Notes: generated by a model from the letters alone, not told the origin. 64,000 bases of DNA from Flavobacterium sp. I3-2 (GCF_013389595.1 NZ_CP058306.1:1488001-1552000); one strand, 5' to 3'; numbered from the stretch's first letter, positions 24,909 to 34,211 are shown. Numbers and translations are program-made.

Positions 24909-25460
24909 GTGAAAATTATCCCGATAAAATATTCAGAAGAAAAGCTAATTGAGCAAGTGAAACAACAAAATCGCTTGGCTCAAAAGCAACTTTATGATAG
25001 ATTTTCGCCCAAGCTATTAAGTACGTGTCGTCAATATATAAAAGATATTCACGAAGCAGAAGATGTGATGTTGATGGGATTTATGAAAATACTTCAGAAC
25101 ATCAATCAATATCAATTTGCTGGAAGTTTTGAAGGTTGGATGCGCCGAATCATGATTTACGAAAGCATTGATTTCATCCGACAGAAAAAACAAATCGCTT
25201 TCTCAGAAGATGTTTCGTATAAAGAAGCATGTCATTTTGAAAATGATAGTTTGTATGAAGTTGAAGCGATTCAGAAATTAATTGATGATTTACCCGAAGG
25301 TTGTAAAATGGTTTTTGTGCTTTCGATTGTTGAAGGTTATAAACATCAAGAAATTGCCGAAATGTTGCAAATCTCGGTCGGAACATCCAAATCACAACTC
25401 GCACACGCACGAAAGTTATTACAAGAACGTATTCAATTACAAGATAAAAAGATATTATAA
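24909..25460 (+). CDS. ECF-type RNA polymerase sigma factor
   Basis: 183 residues from a GTG start. Region 2 (RLAQKQLYDRFSPKLLSTCRQYIKDIHEAEDVMLMGFMKILQNINQY...GSFEGWMRRIM) and region 4 (LPEGCKMVFVLSIVEGYKHQEIAEMLQISVGTSKSQLAHARKLL) are clear, with the short non-conserved linker of the ECF class. It directs polymerase to a stress regulon. First of five genes; its stop overlaps the next start (TAATG), the usual sigma/anti-sigma coupling. Confidence 0.93.
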   Translation: MKIIPIKYSEEKLIEQVKQQNRLAQKQLYDRFSPKLLSTCRQYIKDIHEAEDVMLMGFMKILQNINQYQFAGSFEGWMRRIMIYESIDFIRQKKQIAFSEDVSYKEACHFENDSLYEVEAIQKLIDDLPEGCKMVFVLSIVEGYKHQEIAEMLQISVGTSKSQLAHARKLLQERIQLQDKKIL

Positions 25461-26098
25461 TGGAGCAGTTTGAAAAAAATATCAAAGAAAAATTAAACGA
25501 GCGGAAAATACAACCGAGTCCGCAAGCTTGGGATAAGCTTGAAATGCTGTTGAACGAACAAGAAGTTAAAACAAAAAAGAAATCGCCACGAACGTATTTG
25601 TTTATTGCAGCTTCATTGTTGGCTTTTGTGAGTTTAGGAACTTTCTTTTTTAAGATGAATTCTGATAACATTCAACCAAGTGAAATTCAAATACAACCAA
25701 ATGAAAGTTTGGCTGTTGAAGAAAATCAAAATGAAGAAATACATGAAGTTTTAGAAGAAGAAACGATTCCATCTAAGGGGATTTCTGAATCTAAAATCAT
25801 CAAAACAAAATCGGAGAATAAAACAGTTGTGCATCATCCTAAAAAAGAAAATGTACAGTTTAATGAATCTGAAATTAAAATAAACCAAAAATTTATTAAA
25901 GTTGATAATCATCAACAAGAAATCGCTCAAGTTAATCAAGAAGAAAAACAAGAAATTTCTACTTCAAAAGTGGATCCGAAAAAATTGTTAATAGTAGTTG
26001 AGTATGAACGAAATGTAGAAAAATCGGCATCGCAATTCAAACAAATGAAAAATAAATTTGAAGAAGTAAAAACAGCGTTGAATAATATAAACCAATAA
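25460..26098 (+). CDS. Putative single-pass anti-sigma-like membrane protein
   Basis: 212 residues: an N-terminal cytoplasmic segment with KLNERKIQPSPQAWDKLEMLL (a pattern often seen next to ECF sigmas in Bacteroidetes), one membrane helix at about 46-64 (YLFIAASLLAFVSLGTFFF), then a Glu/Lys/Gln-rich extended C-terminal part of low complexity on the other side. No zinc-binding anti-sigma domain is seen. Position and topology point to control of the preceding sigma factor; this is inference. Confidence 0.7.
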   Translation: MEQFEKNIKEKLNERKIQPSPQAWDKLEMLLNEQEVKTKKKSPRTYLFIAASLLAFVSLGTFFFKMNSDNIQPSEIQIQPNESLAVEENQNEEIHEVLEEETIPSKGISESKIIKTKSENKTVVHHPKKENVQFNESEIKINQKFIKVDNHQQEIAQVNQEEKQEISTSKVDPKKLLIVVEYERNVEKSASQFKQMKNKFEEVKTALNNINQ

Positions 26099-26101
26099 GA
26101 T

Positions 26102-27184
26102 ATGTACAAGTTTGTAATTTATATTTCGATTTTTTTAGTGAGCTTGGTATCTAAATTGTATGGACAAACCAATGATTCGCTTCAACAGAAAACACAAGAA
26201 AAAGGTTATGTTATTAACTTTACTTACGGAGAAGTGAATGAGGAAGTTACTTTTCAGACGAAAGTGAATAAAATTTCTAAAGAATTAGATAAAGCGATTA
26301 AATCAAACAAGGAAGCTTTAAAAAAAGATTTGTTGTTGATAGAACAGCAATTAAAGAATAATGAGATTTCACAGGAGAAAGCAGAAGTTTTAAAAAACGA
26401 AAAAGCTGTTTTTTATGCTACTAAAATTGATGAAGCTACTTTAAAATCAGAAAAAGAAATCAAAGAAGCTTTACAAGCTAAAGTTAATGACGAAATGAAC
26501 ATGAAGGCTTCATTAAATGACTATATCAAAAGCTTGGTCGAAAAACGTTCGAAATTTATTCTTTCAATTGGATTTGGTTCTAGTTTGATGTTTGTTGATG
26601 GAGGTTTAAATACAGATATATATAAATCTAAAATGATTTCTTCTCTAAATTGGGGTTTAGGCGGTAAAACCAGATTATTGAAAGATAATTCCCATTATTA
26701 TTTACGTTATGAATGGACTTCAATTTATAATTCTTTAAAGCCTTCAAGTCAGCGTGTTTTAGATGTGGTTGACAATCAGACAACTTTAGTGGAATACGAA
26801 AAACCGTTAAAAAAATCAAGAATTGATTTTGTTCAATCTCGAATTTCGGCTTATTTTGAATATGATTTCTCTGAGAAAAAAGAAGATGAGTACGGCAATG
26901 TGATTTTACGTTCACGACAATCGTATTTTGTAGGATTAGGTGGCTTTTTTGGAATTGGCGGAAATAATATAACTCAAGTAATGAAATACAAAACTTCAGG
27001 TAAAACACATCGAAATACCGAAACTGGAAATTTTGGAGCTAATAAATTTGTTTACGGAGTTGGTGCTTATGTAGGTCATAAAAATGTATCGTTGTTTGCG
27101 ACTTATAATTTAAATCCAACGTTTAAAAATTCAGAATTTGAACAACATTTTTTAAATATCGGATTAACTTTAGATATTATGTAA
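26102..27184 (+). CDS. Outer-membrane beta-barrel protein with N-terminal coiled coil
   Basis: 360 residues. Signal peptide (to LYGQ), a long charged helical stretch (about 55-140: KVNKISKELDKAIKSNKEALKKDLL...) probably forming a coiled coil in the periplasm, then a beta-barrel of alternating strands ending VSLFATYNLNPTF...HFLNIGLTLDIM. The final part resembles the end of the barrel protein at 27646. Three bases after the putative anti-sigma gene. Likely a target and perhaps a sensor of the sigma system. Confidence 0.72.
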   Translation: MYKFVIYISIFLVSLVSKLYGQTNDSLQQKTQEKGYVINFTYGEVNEEVTFQTKVNKISKELDKAIKSNKEALKKDLLLIEQQLKNNEISQEKAEVLKNEKAVFYATKIDEATLKSEKEIKEALQAKVNDEMNMKASLNDYIKSLVEKRSKFILSIGFGSSLMFVDGGLNTDIYKSKMISSLNWGLGGKTRLLKDNSHYYLRYEWTSIYNSLKPSSQRVLDVVDNQTTLVEYEKPLKKSRIDFVQSRISAYFEYDFSEKKEDEYGNVILRSRQSYFVGLGGFFGIGGNNITQVMKYKTSGKTHRNTETGNFGANKFVYGVGAYVGHKNVSLFATYNLNPTFKNSEFEQHFLNIGLTLDIM

Positions 27185-27241
27185 ATTTGGTATTGTTTAT
27201 GTTAATAAAAACACAAAAAAAAAATAAATAAAAAAGTAATT

Positions 27242-27634
27242 ATGAAAAAAATTATTTTAGCTACAATATTACTTGTTTCAACATTATCATTTACATCGTG
27301 TTCATCTGACGATAATTCAACTGAAAATGTTAAAACAGAATCAAAGTTTAAAGGAACTTGGTCTGGAACTTATTCAGGAGAAGCTTCAGGAAATTGGACA
27401 GCTACCATCAACGAAAATGGTGAGTTTATTGGACAAGCTAGTAATCCTTCAAATCCAACAATTTTTACCATGAAAGGTGTTGTGAGTGATTCGGGTATTT
27501 TAGATGCAGATTTTTATATTAATAATGCAGTAGTTGGTGAATTTAACGGCACATTAAATGCAACAACAGGACAAGGAAATTGGACCAATACTTTATTGGA
27601 CTTAGAAGGGATTTGGCAAGGAACTAAAAACTAA
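27242..27634 (+). CDS. Small lipoprotein with repeated G-x-W motifs
   Basis: 130 residues, lipobox SFTSCSSDD. The mature part has the motif series FKGTWSGTYSGEASGNWTA, GQGNWTN and LEGIWQGTKN, a Gly/Trp-rich beta meander like small lipocalin-type or META-type surface lipoproteins. Lies between two barrel genes of the sigma operon, 12 bases before the second. Function unknown. Confidence 0.7.
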   Translation: MKKIILATILLVSTLSFTSCSSDDNSTENVKTESKFKGTWSGTYSGEASGNWTATINENGEFIGQASNPSNPTIFTMKGVVSDSGILDADFYINNAVVGEFNGTLNATTGQGNWTNTLLDLEGIWQGTKN

Positions 27635-27645
27635 ATATATAAATT

Positions 27646-28446
27646 ATGAAAAAAATATTTTTACTATTATCAATTGCATTTTTTGCAACGCAAGCAAACG
27701 CACAAACAAACGATTCTATTCCAGAAGTTGTTGATGTTGATATTGAAGAAGCTGTTTTCAAATACGTTGGAAGAACAGTTAAAGACACAACTGTGGTTTA
27801 TAAGACTAAAACAAGTTTTTTATTGCGTTTTGGTTTAACCAATTTAGCGACTGAAAATCAATTTGCGAATTCAGATTTTGGTTATATGCGTTCTGTTGGT
27901 TTTGAATGGGGGTTAACACAACGTCGTCCGTTTTCAAAAGATAAAAACCTTTTAGGTATTAAATACGGATTGACATTCTCGTACAATTCTGTTGCGGCTA
28001 CAGATAATCGCGTTTTTGTTTTAGACGGAAATCAAACGGTTTTACAAACATCTCCACATAATTTAAGAAAAGCGCATACGTATTTCAGAAACTCATACAT
28101 CAATATTCCAATTGCGTTAGATTTTGATTTTTCTACCAAAGAATACAATGCGGCAAACAAAAAGTTTATTTGGAAAGACCGTATCAATTTCGGACTTGGA
28201 GGATATGTTGCTTATAATATCAATTCAAAACAATTCATTTCTTATAAAGATGAAAATGGCTATAAGATTTCTGAAAAACAACACGGAAAATGGAATGTGA
28301 ATGATTTCGATTACGGTTTAATGGCTTATGTCGGAAAAGGAGGTATTAAACTTTACGGGAAATATGGTTTAGCTCCGGTGTTTAAAAACAATGTTCAAGA
28401 TCAAAAATATTGGACTTTAGGAATACAAATTGAATTAGGAAATTAG
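27646..28446 (+). CDS. Outer-membrane beta-barrel protein
   Basis: 266 residues: signal peptide (to ANAQ), a short linker, then a ~220-residue barrel (KTSFLLRFGLTNLA...LGIKYGLTFSYN...INFGLGGYVAYNINSK...GIKLYGKYGLAPVF...YWTLGIQIELGN). Closest in this window to the barrel part of 26102-27184. Last gene of the sigma operon, followed by a strong hairpin. Its job (pore, scaffold) cannot be inferred. Confidence 0.75.
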   Translation: MKKIFLLLSIAFFATQANAQTNDSIPEVVDVDIEEAVFKYVGRTVKDTTVVYKTKTSFLLRFGLTNLATENQFANSDFGYMRSVGFEWGLTQRRPFSKDKNLLGIKYGLTFSYNSVAATDNRVFVLDGNQTVLQTSPHNLRKAHTYFRNSYINIPIALDFDFSTKEYNAANKKFIWKDRINFGLGGYVAYNINSKQFISYKDENGYKISEKQHGKWNVNDFDYGLMAYVGKGGIKLYGKYGLAPVFKNNVQDQKYWTLGIQIELGN

Positions 28447-28463
28447 TTTCTGAATTAGTTATC

Positions 28464-28494
28464 AAAAGCGTGCTAAAAAGGCACGCTTTTTTTG
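28464..28494 (+). terminator. Terminator of the sigma/OMP operon
   Basis: AAAGCGTGC / GCACGCTTT hairpin plus T run. Confidence 0.88.
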
Positions 28495-28502
28495 TAGTTT
28501 TG
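28495..28502 (+). promoter_or_regulatory. -7 box (TAGTTTTG) of dnaG
   Basis: TAnnTTTG match 25 bases before the dnaG start, just after the preceding terminator. Confidence 0.4.
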
Positions 28503-28527
28503 TTTGTATAAATTTTAGAAGATTATA

Positions 28528-30510
28528 ATGATTTCAAAAGCCACCATAGATGCCGTTTACGATGCAATTCGCGTTGAAGAAGTGATTGGCGACTTTGTTA
28601 CATTAAAAAAAGCCGGTAGTAATTACAAAGGTTTAAGTCCGTTTGTGAATGAGAAATCGCCTTCGTTTATGGTTTCTCCAGCCAAACAAATTTGGAAAGA
28701 TTTCAGTTCCGGAAAAGGCGGAAATGCAATTGCATTTATTATGGAGCACGAACATTTTACCTATCCAGAAGCAATCAGATATTTAGCTAAAAAGTACAAT
28801 ATCGAAATTGAAGAAACCGAACAAACGAACGAGGAAAAAGAACAAATGAACGAAAAGGAAAGTATGTTCTTGGTATCTGAATATGCCAAAAAATACTTTT
28901 CTAAAATCATGTTGCATTCAGACGAAGGTCAAGCCATTGGTTTGTCTTATTTCAAAGAACGTGGTTTTACCATGCAAACCATTGAAAAATTTGGGCTTGG
29001 ATATTCGCCAGATTCTTGGGACGCATTTACCAATGATGCTTTAGGAAAAGGTTATCAGTTAGAATTTCTTGAAAAAACAGGATTAACGATTGTAAAAGAA
29101 GATAAGAAATTCGACCGATTTAAAGGGCGTGTGATGTTTCCGATTCAAAGTATGTCGGGACGCGTTTTAGGTTTTGGAGGACGAATTCTGACTAACGATA
29201 AAAAAGCTGCCAAATATTTAAATTCGCCAGAAAGTGATATTTACCATAAAAGTAAAGTCCTTTACGGAATTTTCCACGCCAAGCAATCCATCGCTAAATT
29301 AGATAATTGTTATTTGGTTGAAGGTTATACCGATGTGATTCAAATGCATCAAGCCGGAATTGAAAATGTGGTTGCTTCTTCAGGAACTGCTTTAACACCC
29401 GACCAAATCAGATTAATTAGCCGATTAACCAAAAATATTACCGTTCTTTTTGATGGTGATGCGGCAGGATTACGAGCTTCGATTCGTGGAATTGATTTGA
29501 TTTTGGAAGCTGGAATGAACGTTCGTGTGTGTACATTTCCTGATGGTGATGACCCGGATAGTTTTGCTAAGAAAACACCGCATGACGAATTATTGAAATA
29601 TTTCGAAGATAATGCAACCGATTTTATTCGTTTCAAAGCTTCGTTGTTGATGCAAGATGCAAAACACGATCCGATTAAAAAAGCCGATTTGATTCGCGAT
29701 ATGGTTTCGAGTATTTCTAAGATTCCAGACAATATTCAGCGTGAAGTTTACATTCAAGAAACGGCTCGAATTATGGATATTTCTGAAGATGTGCTTTTTA
29801 ATACTTTGGCGCAAATCGGAAAAAAGGAACTTCAAGAAGCAAATAAAAAATTTGTTCAAGAAAAGAAATTTGAGGTTGTAAAAAAGCTTGAATCTCCAGA
29901 AGAAATCAAAAAAGAAAAAGTAGATATCATGTTCCTGTTGGAGCGAAAGATTATTGAAATTTTATTGATTTACGGAAATTACGAAGAAACGTTTAAAGAG
30001 TTGGTTTTACAAACTAATGAGATTGAAGAAACGGTTGAAGAAGTTTCTGTTAACGTAACCCGAAAAGTTTTTGACAAGGTTTATTTGAGCTTACAGGATG
30101 ATGAGGTTGAGTTAAGTAATCCGTTATTCCGTGATATTTACAAAGATATTATTGCCTTTTATCACGAAAAAGGAACTTGGAATTTAGAAGAATATTTAAC
30201 GCGTTTGAAACCAGAGTTCGCTGAAGAAATTACTTCGATTATTATGAACGAAGAAAAATATGAAGTACACGAATGGGAACGCCAACATATTTTTGTAAAA
30301 ACCAAAGACCAAGGCGTTTCGCAATATGTTTTTGAAACGATTTTAACCTTACGATGGTATTTGGTAAATGAAATTATAAACGATATTAAAAATCAGTTGA
30401 TGCAAAGCACTTCTGAAAATAATTTCGAAATTTTAACCGAAGCGGTTGATTATAATAAATTAGCAAATTCATTTTCTTATCAGTTAGGTCGTGTTATGTC
30501 ACGATTTTAA
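28528..30510 (+). CDS. dnaG: DNA primase
   Basis: 660 residues. An N-terminal CHC2-like domain (GLSPFVNEKSPSFMVSP...KDFSSGKGGNAIAF), the primase catalytic core, Toprim EGYTD at 265-269 and DGDAAGL from 309, and a C-terminal helicase-binding helical part. It makes RNA primers for replication. The four zinc ligands of the CHC2 finger are absent: at the aligned positions stand S37, V40, D58 and S61, while the surrounding fold residues (PF, PSF, GKGG) are kept. Toprim motifs are intact, so it should still be a working primase. Single gene. Confidence 0.95.
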   Translation: MISKATIDAVYDAIRVEEVIGDFVTLKKAGSNYKGLSPFVNEKSPSFMVSPAKQIWKDFSSGKGGNAIAFIMEHEHFTYPEAIRYLAKKYNIEIEETEQTNEEKEQMNEKESMFLVSEYAKKYFSKIMLHSDEGQAIGLSYFKERGFTMQTIEKFGLGYSPDSWDAFTNDALGKGYQLEFLEKTGLTIVKEDKKFDRFKGRVMFPIQSMSGRVLGFGGRILTNDKKAAKYLNSPESDIYHKSKVLYGIFHAKQSIAKLDNCYLVEGYTDVIQMHQAGIENVVASSGTALTPDQIRLISRLTKNITVLFDGDAAGLRASIRGIDLILEAGMNVRVCTFPDGDDPDSFAKKTPHDELLKYFEDNATDFIRFKASLLMQDAKHDPIKKADLIRDMVSSISKIPDNIQREVYIQETARIMDISEDVLFNTLAQIGKKELQEANKKFVQEKKFEVVKKLESPEEIKKEKVDIMFLLERKIIEILLIYGNYEETFKELVLQTNEIEETVEEVSVNVTRKVFDKVYLSLQDDEVELSNPLFRDIYKDIIAFYHEKGTWNLEEYLTRLKPEFAEEITSIIMNEEKYEVHEWERQHIFVKTKDQGVSQYVFETILTLRWYLVNEIINDIKNQLMQSTSENNFEILTEAVDYNKLANSFSYQLGRVMSRF

Positions 30511-30512
30511 TA

Positions 30513-30555
30513 TAAAAAGAGGAAATCTTAATTGTGTAAGATTTCCTCTTTTTTT
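30513..30555. terminator. Bidirectional terminator dnaG / nadE
   Basis: AAAGAGGAAATCTTA / TAAGATTTCCTCTTT stem of 15 pairs, A-rich before and T-rich after; serves both convergent genes. Confidence 0.88.
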
Positions 30556-30605
30556 GAGTTTTGTTTATTTTCTTGATTATATTAATTTGTGGATCAGTGG
30601 TAAAA

Positions 30606-31409
30606 CTATTTCAATTCTTTTGGAATTTCACAAACCGGAATCGGATTCATTTTATGTTGGTTGATACGGTTTAAACGACTGTAAATTTTAAAAACTTCTA
30701 GCTCGCGTCCTTCAAAATCAGCTTCTGTTTTACCAGCTTCTTTAGCTAACATCGCTATTTCTAATTCGTCATAACTTGCGCCTAATTGGTCTTCATCAGA
30801 ACGGTCGTCACCAAATAAACCATCGGTTGGTTTTGCAACTATAATACTTGACGGAACCTCTAAATATTTTGCTAATTCACGAACTTCAGACTTCATTAAA
30901 TCTGCAATCGGGCTCACATCAACACCGCCATCACCATATTTTGTATAAAATCCAACACCAAAATCTTCCACTTTATTTCCTGTTCCAGCAACCAAAGCTT
31001 GATGAATTCCAGCAAAATAATATAAAGTAGTCATACGTAAACGCGCTCTTGTGTTGGCTAAAGTTAAGTTTAATCGCGCTTCATCTTCACCTTTTGGAAG
31101 TAAACTCGTCATCAAATCAAAAGTTGGAGTTAAGTCTGCAACAGCACTTGAAATATTTTCGAATTTCGATTTTAAAAAGGTAATATGTTCTTGCGCTCTT
31201 GAAACCTGACTTGCTGCTTGATGAATTGGCATTTCAATACAAAGTGTTGGTAAGCCAGTCATTGCACATAAAGTTGAAGTCAAGGCAGAATCAATTCCAC
31301 CAGAAATTCCAACTACAAAACCTTTTACATGAGCGGTTTGCGCATAATCTTTTAACCAGTTAACTATAATTTCTGTTATTTCTTTATTTTTAAATGTTGT
31401 TGATGTCAT
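30606..31409 (-). CDS. nadE: NH3-dependent NAD+ synthetase
   Basis: 267 residues. ATP-pyrophosphatase loop SGGIDS at 36-41, then ARLRMTTLYYFAG, GTGNKVEDFGVGFYTKYGDGGVD and KPTDGLFGDDRSDEDQLG, all typical for NadE. The length shows the short ammonia-dependent form without a glutaminase domain. Converts deamido-NAD to NAD in the last synthesis step. Divergent from gldB, as in other flavobacteria. Confidence 0.95.
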   Translation of the reverse strand: MTSTTFKNKEITEIIVNWLKDYAQTAHVKGFVVGISGGIDSALTSTLCAMTGLPTLCIEMPIHQAASQVSRAQEHITFLKSKFENISSAVADLTPTFDLMTSLLPKGEDEARLNLTLANTRARLRMTTLYYFAGIHQALVAGTGNKVEDFGVGFYTKYGDGGVDVSPIADLMKSEVRELAKYLEVPSSIIVAKPTDGLFGDDRSDEDQLGASYDELEIAMLAKEAGKTEADFEGRELEVFKIYSRLNRINQHKMNPIPVCEIPKELK

Positions 31410-31418
31410 AAAGTTGTA

Positions 31419-31447
31419 TTGATTTTAGACAAGCTGTCTTATATTTG
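31419..31447 (+). promoter_or_regulatory. Promoter of gldBC (TTG-N18-TATATTTG)
   Basis: TTG at 31419-31421 and TATATTTG at 31440-31447, ideal spacing, 43 bases before the gldB ATG. Confidence 0.6.
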
Positions 31448-31490
31448 TAATTGAATTATAAAGTTATGAAATAATCTTGTTTTACAAACT

Positions 31491-32450
31491 ATGAAAAAAT
31501 ATCTATTTGTGTTGTTTGCTGCTCTTGGATTGACTGCTTGTTCAGAGAAATCGAAAGTTGAAAGTGAAATATCTAAAGTTCCTGTTGACATTGAAGTACT
31601 TCGTTTTGATAAAGAATTCATTGAAACTCCAGATGCCGATTTTGCTATATTAAAACAAAAGTATCCGTTTTTATTACCTGCAAATGTAGCAGATGAAGAA
31701 TGGATGGATAAGCGAAAAGATTCGTTATTTAATGTACTTTATAAAGAAGTTCAAACAAAATTTGCAGATACAAAACAATTGGAAGCTGATTTGATATCTT
31801 TGTTTCAGCATATTAAATATTATTTTCCGAATCAAAATCCTAAAAAAGTGGTTATGCTAATTTCAGAAGTAGATGTTGATGCGCGTACCATTTATGCAGA
31901 TACTTTGTCTTTGATTTCTTTGGATGCATATTTAGGTAAGAACCATCGTTTTTATGAAGTTTTTGAAAGTTATACATTAAATGATTTTGAACCAACTCAA
32001 ATAACCTCAGATTTGGCTCAAAGTTTTATTTCAACACAATTAAATCTTCCTCAAGACAGACAATTTTTAGCTCAAATGATTTATGAGGGTAAGATTTTAT
32101 ACGCTAAAGATTTGTTAATTCCGAATGATTCTGATGCTGTTAAAATAGGTTATACTCCAGAACAAATTACCTGGTGTGAAGAAAACGAATCGCAAATGTG
32201 GAAATATTTTATTGAAAATAAATTGCTTTATGATTCAGATTCAAAACTTTACAGTAGATTTTTACAAAAAGCACCTTTTTCAAAATTCTATCTAGATTTA
32301 GATGCAGAATCACCTGGAAGAGTTGGTGCTTGGGTTGGTTGGCAAATTGTTCGTTCGTATATGAAAAATAATAATGTAACTTTGCAAGAACTTTTTGCAA
32401 CCGATGCAAAGACGATTTTTGATAATTCTAAATACAAACCTAAAAAGTAA
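31491..32450 (+). CDS. gldB: Gliding-motility lipoprotein GldB
   Basis: 319 residues. Lipoprotein signal with lipobox ALGLTACSEK. The body matches GldB: VPVDIEVLRFDKEFIETPDADFAILKQKYPFLLP early, MWKYFIENKLLYDSDSKLYSRFLQKAPFSKFY and SPGRVGAWVGWQIVRSYM late. GldB is needed for gliding in Flavobacterium johnsoniae. Cotranscribed with gldC through a one-base overlap (TAATG), and the nadE-gldB-gldC-engB order is conserved in the family. Confidence 0.93.
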   Translation: MKKYLFVLFAALGLTACSEKSKVESEISKVPVDIEVLRFDKEFIETPDADFAILKQKYPFLLPANVADEEWMDKRKDSLFNVLYKEVQTKFADTKQLEADLISLFQHIKYYFPNQNPKKVVMLISEVDVDARTIYADTLSLISLDAYLGKNHRFYEVFESYTLNDFEPTQITSDLAQSFISTQLNLPQDRQFLAQMIYEGKILYAKDLLIPNDSDAVKIGYTPEQITWCEENESQMWKYFIENKLLYDSDSKLYSRFLQKAPFSKFYLDLDAESPGRVGAWVGWQIVRSYMKNNNVTLQELFATDAKTIFDNSKYKPKK

Positions 32451-32785
32451 TGGGTAAATTAAATAAGTCTGAAATTAAAATTCAAGTTGAATTAGACGAA
32501 AACAAAGTTCCTGAAATTTTAAGATGGACAGCACCAGATGGTGGTGTTGAAAACGATACGGCAAAAGCAATGTTACTTTCTATTTGGGATAGTAAAGTAC
32601 AAGAAACACTTCGAATTGATTTATGGACGAAAGATATGCCAGTTGATGAAATGAAAAAATTCTTTCATCAAACTTTAGTAGCCATGGCAGATACTTTTGA
32701 ACGTGCAACCGATGATAAAAAAATGAGTGATACCATGCGTGATTTCTGTGCTTATTTTGCAGAAAAGCTTGAGTTACACAAATAA
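32450..32785 (+). CDS. gldC: Gliding-motility protein GldC
   Basis: 111 residues, cytoplasmic, without a signal peptide. GldC features: SEIKIQVELDENKVPEILRWTAPDGG at the start, LSIWDSKVQETLRIDLWTKDMPVDEMKKFFHQTL and DFCAYFAEKLEL at the end. GldC improves gliding but is less essential than GldB. Ends in a strong hairpin. Confidence 0.92.
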   Translation: MGKLNKSEIKIQVELDENKVPEILRWTAPDGGVENDTAKAMLLSIWDSKVQETLRIDLWTKDMPVDEMKKFFHQTLVAMADTFERATDDKKMSDTMRDFCAYFAEKLELHK

Positions 32786-32788
32786 TAT

Positions 32789-32824
32789 AAAATCCGATAG
32801 TTAAAAAGCTATCGGATTTTTTTT
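32789..32824. terminator. Bidirectional terminator gldC / engB
   Basis: AAATCCGATAG / CTATCGGATTT hairpin with T run; it also ends the minus-strand transcript of engB. Confidence 0.88.
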
Positions 32825-33443
32825 ATACAAAACTATCGTTCTTAAAAATATCTTTATTTATTTGGTCGATGTATTCTAAGATAGAATCTCTTCCTAATTC
32901 AGTTTCAGATGAAGTGATGAAATACGGAGGCATTTCTTCCCATTCACCAGCTAATAATGCCTTTTTGTAAGAAGCGACTAAGTTATTTACTTTACTTTTC
33001 GGAACTTTATCTGCTTTAGTGAAAATGATACTTAATGGAATTCCGTTTTCACCTAAATAAGTTAAAAATTCCAAATCTATTTTTTGTGGTTCATGTCTGA
33101 TGTCTATTAAAACAAAAGCAGAAACTAATTGTTCTCTTTTTTCAAAATATTCAGTGATAAATTGTTGAAAAACAGATTTTGTTTTCTTTGAAACTTTAGC
33201 GTATCCGTATCCTGGTAAATCGACTAAAAACCAATTCGAATTGATTTTAAAGTGATTGATTAATTGTGTTTTTCCAGGTTTACTAGATGTTTTTGCTAAG
33301 TTTTTGTTATTGGTAAGCATGTTTATTAACGAAGATTTACCAACGTTAGAACGGCCAATAAAAGCATATTCCGGTAATGGTTCGTTCGGACATTTTGCAA
33401 CATCCGAATTACTCACTACAAATTCTGCGGTATTAATTTTCAT
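32823..33443 (-). CDS. engB: Ribosome-biogenesis GTPase EngB (YihA/YsxC)
   Basis: 206 residues. G1 GRSNVGKS at 30-37, G3 VDLPGYGYAK, G4 FTKADK; compact single-domain GTPase. Acts late in 50S subunit assembly. Three bases downstream of the hydrolase gene, so the two form an operon on the minus strand. Confidence 0.95.
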   Translation of the reverse strand: MKINTAEFVVSNSDVAKCPNEPLPEYAFIGRSNVGKSSLINMLTNNKNLAKTSSKPGKTQLINHFKINSNWFLVDLPGYGYAKVSKKTKSVFQQFITEYFEKREQLVSAFVLIDIRHEPQKIDLEFLTYLGENGIPLSIIFTKADKVPKSKVNNLVASYKKALLAGEWEEMPPYFITSSETELGRDSILEYIDQINKDIFKNDSFV

Positions 33444-33446
33444 TCG

Positions 33447-34211
33447 TTAAAAATTTCTTTTTGTTAACCATTCGTCTAATAATTGATTGAATTCATCTGG
33501 ATGTTCCATCATTGCAGCATGTCCACATTTATCAATCCAATATAAATCAGCGTCTGGTAATAATTCTTCAAATTCAACAGCAACATCCGGTGGAGTAACT
33601 ATATCGTTTTTTCCCCAAATGATACAAGTTGGTGTATGCATTTTAGGTAGGTCTTTGGCCATGTTGTGACGAATAGCACTTTTTGCAATCGTTAATGTTT
33701 TTATCAATTTCATACGGTCATTTACCGTGGCAAAAACATCATCAACAACTTCTTTAGTTGCAATTTCTGGATTGTAGAAAACGTCTTGAGCTTTTTTCTT
33801 AATAAATTCGTAATCACCTCTTCTTGGGTACGAGTCGCCCATGGCACTTTCGTAAAGCCCCGAACTGCCTGTGATTACCATAGCTTTTACGTTTTCAGGA
33901 TATAATTTTGTATGTAATAATGCAATATGACCACCAAGTGAATTTCCTAAAAGAATCACGTCTTTTAGTCCTAAATGTGTAATAAAATCATGTGTGAATT
34001 TAGCAAATGCTTTCACGCTTGTTTTTAAAATACTGTTTGTATAAATAGGTAATTCAGGTAAAATTACTCGATATCCTTTTTTTGGAAAATACTCAGAAAC
34101 TCCGTCAAAATTACTCAAACCTCCCATTAATCCATGTAGGATAATAATTGGTTTTCCTTCGCCGTATTCTGCGTATCTAAATTTTCCTTCTTCTTTAATT
34201 ATTCGCTTCAT
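33447..34211 (-). CDS. Alpha/beta hydrolase
   Basis: 254 residues. HGLMGGLSNFDG oxyanion region, nucleophile elbow GNSLGG with Ser91, acid in IIWGKNDIVTPP and a His in DKCGHAAMMEHPDEF. A standard esterase, lipase or C-C hydrolase fold without lid clues to substrate. First gene of the minus-strand pair with engB, next to the division cluster as in other flavobacteria. Confidence 0.9.
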   Translation of the reverse strand: MKRIIKEEGKFRYAEYGEGKPIIILHGLMGGLSNFDGVSEYFPKKGYRVILPELPIYTNSILKTSVKAFAKFTHDFITHLGLKDVILLGNSLGGHIALLHTKLYPENVKAMVITGSSGLYESAMGDSYPRRGDYEFIKKKAQDVFYNPEIATKEVVDDVFATVNDRMKLIKTLTIAKSAIRHNMAKDLPKMHTPTCIIWGKNDIVTPPDVAVEFEELLPDADLYWIDKCGHAAMMEHPDEFNQLLDEWLTKRNF

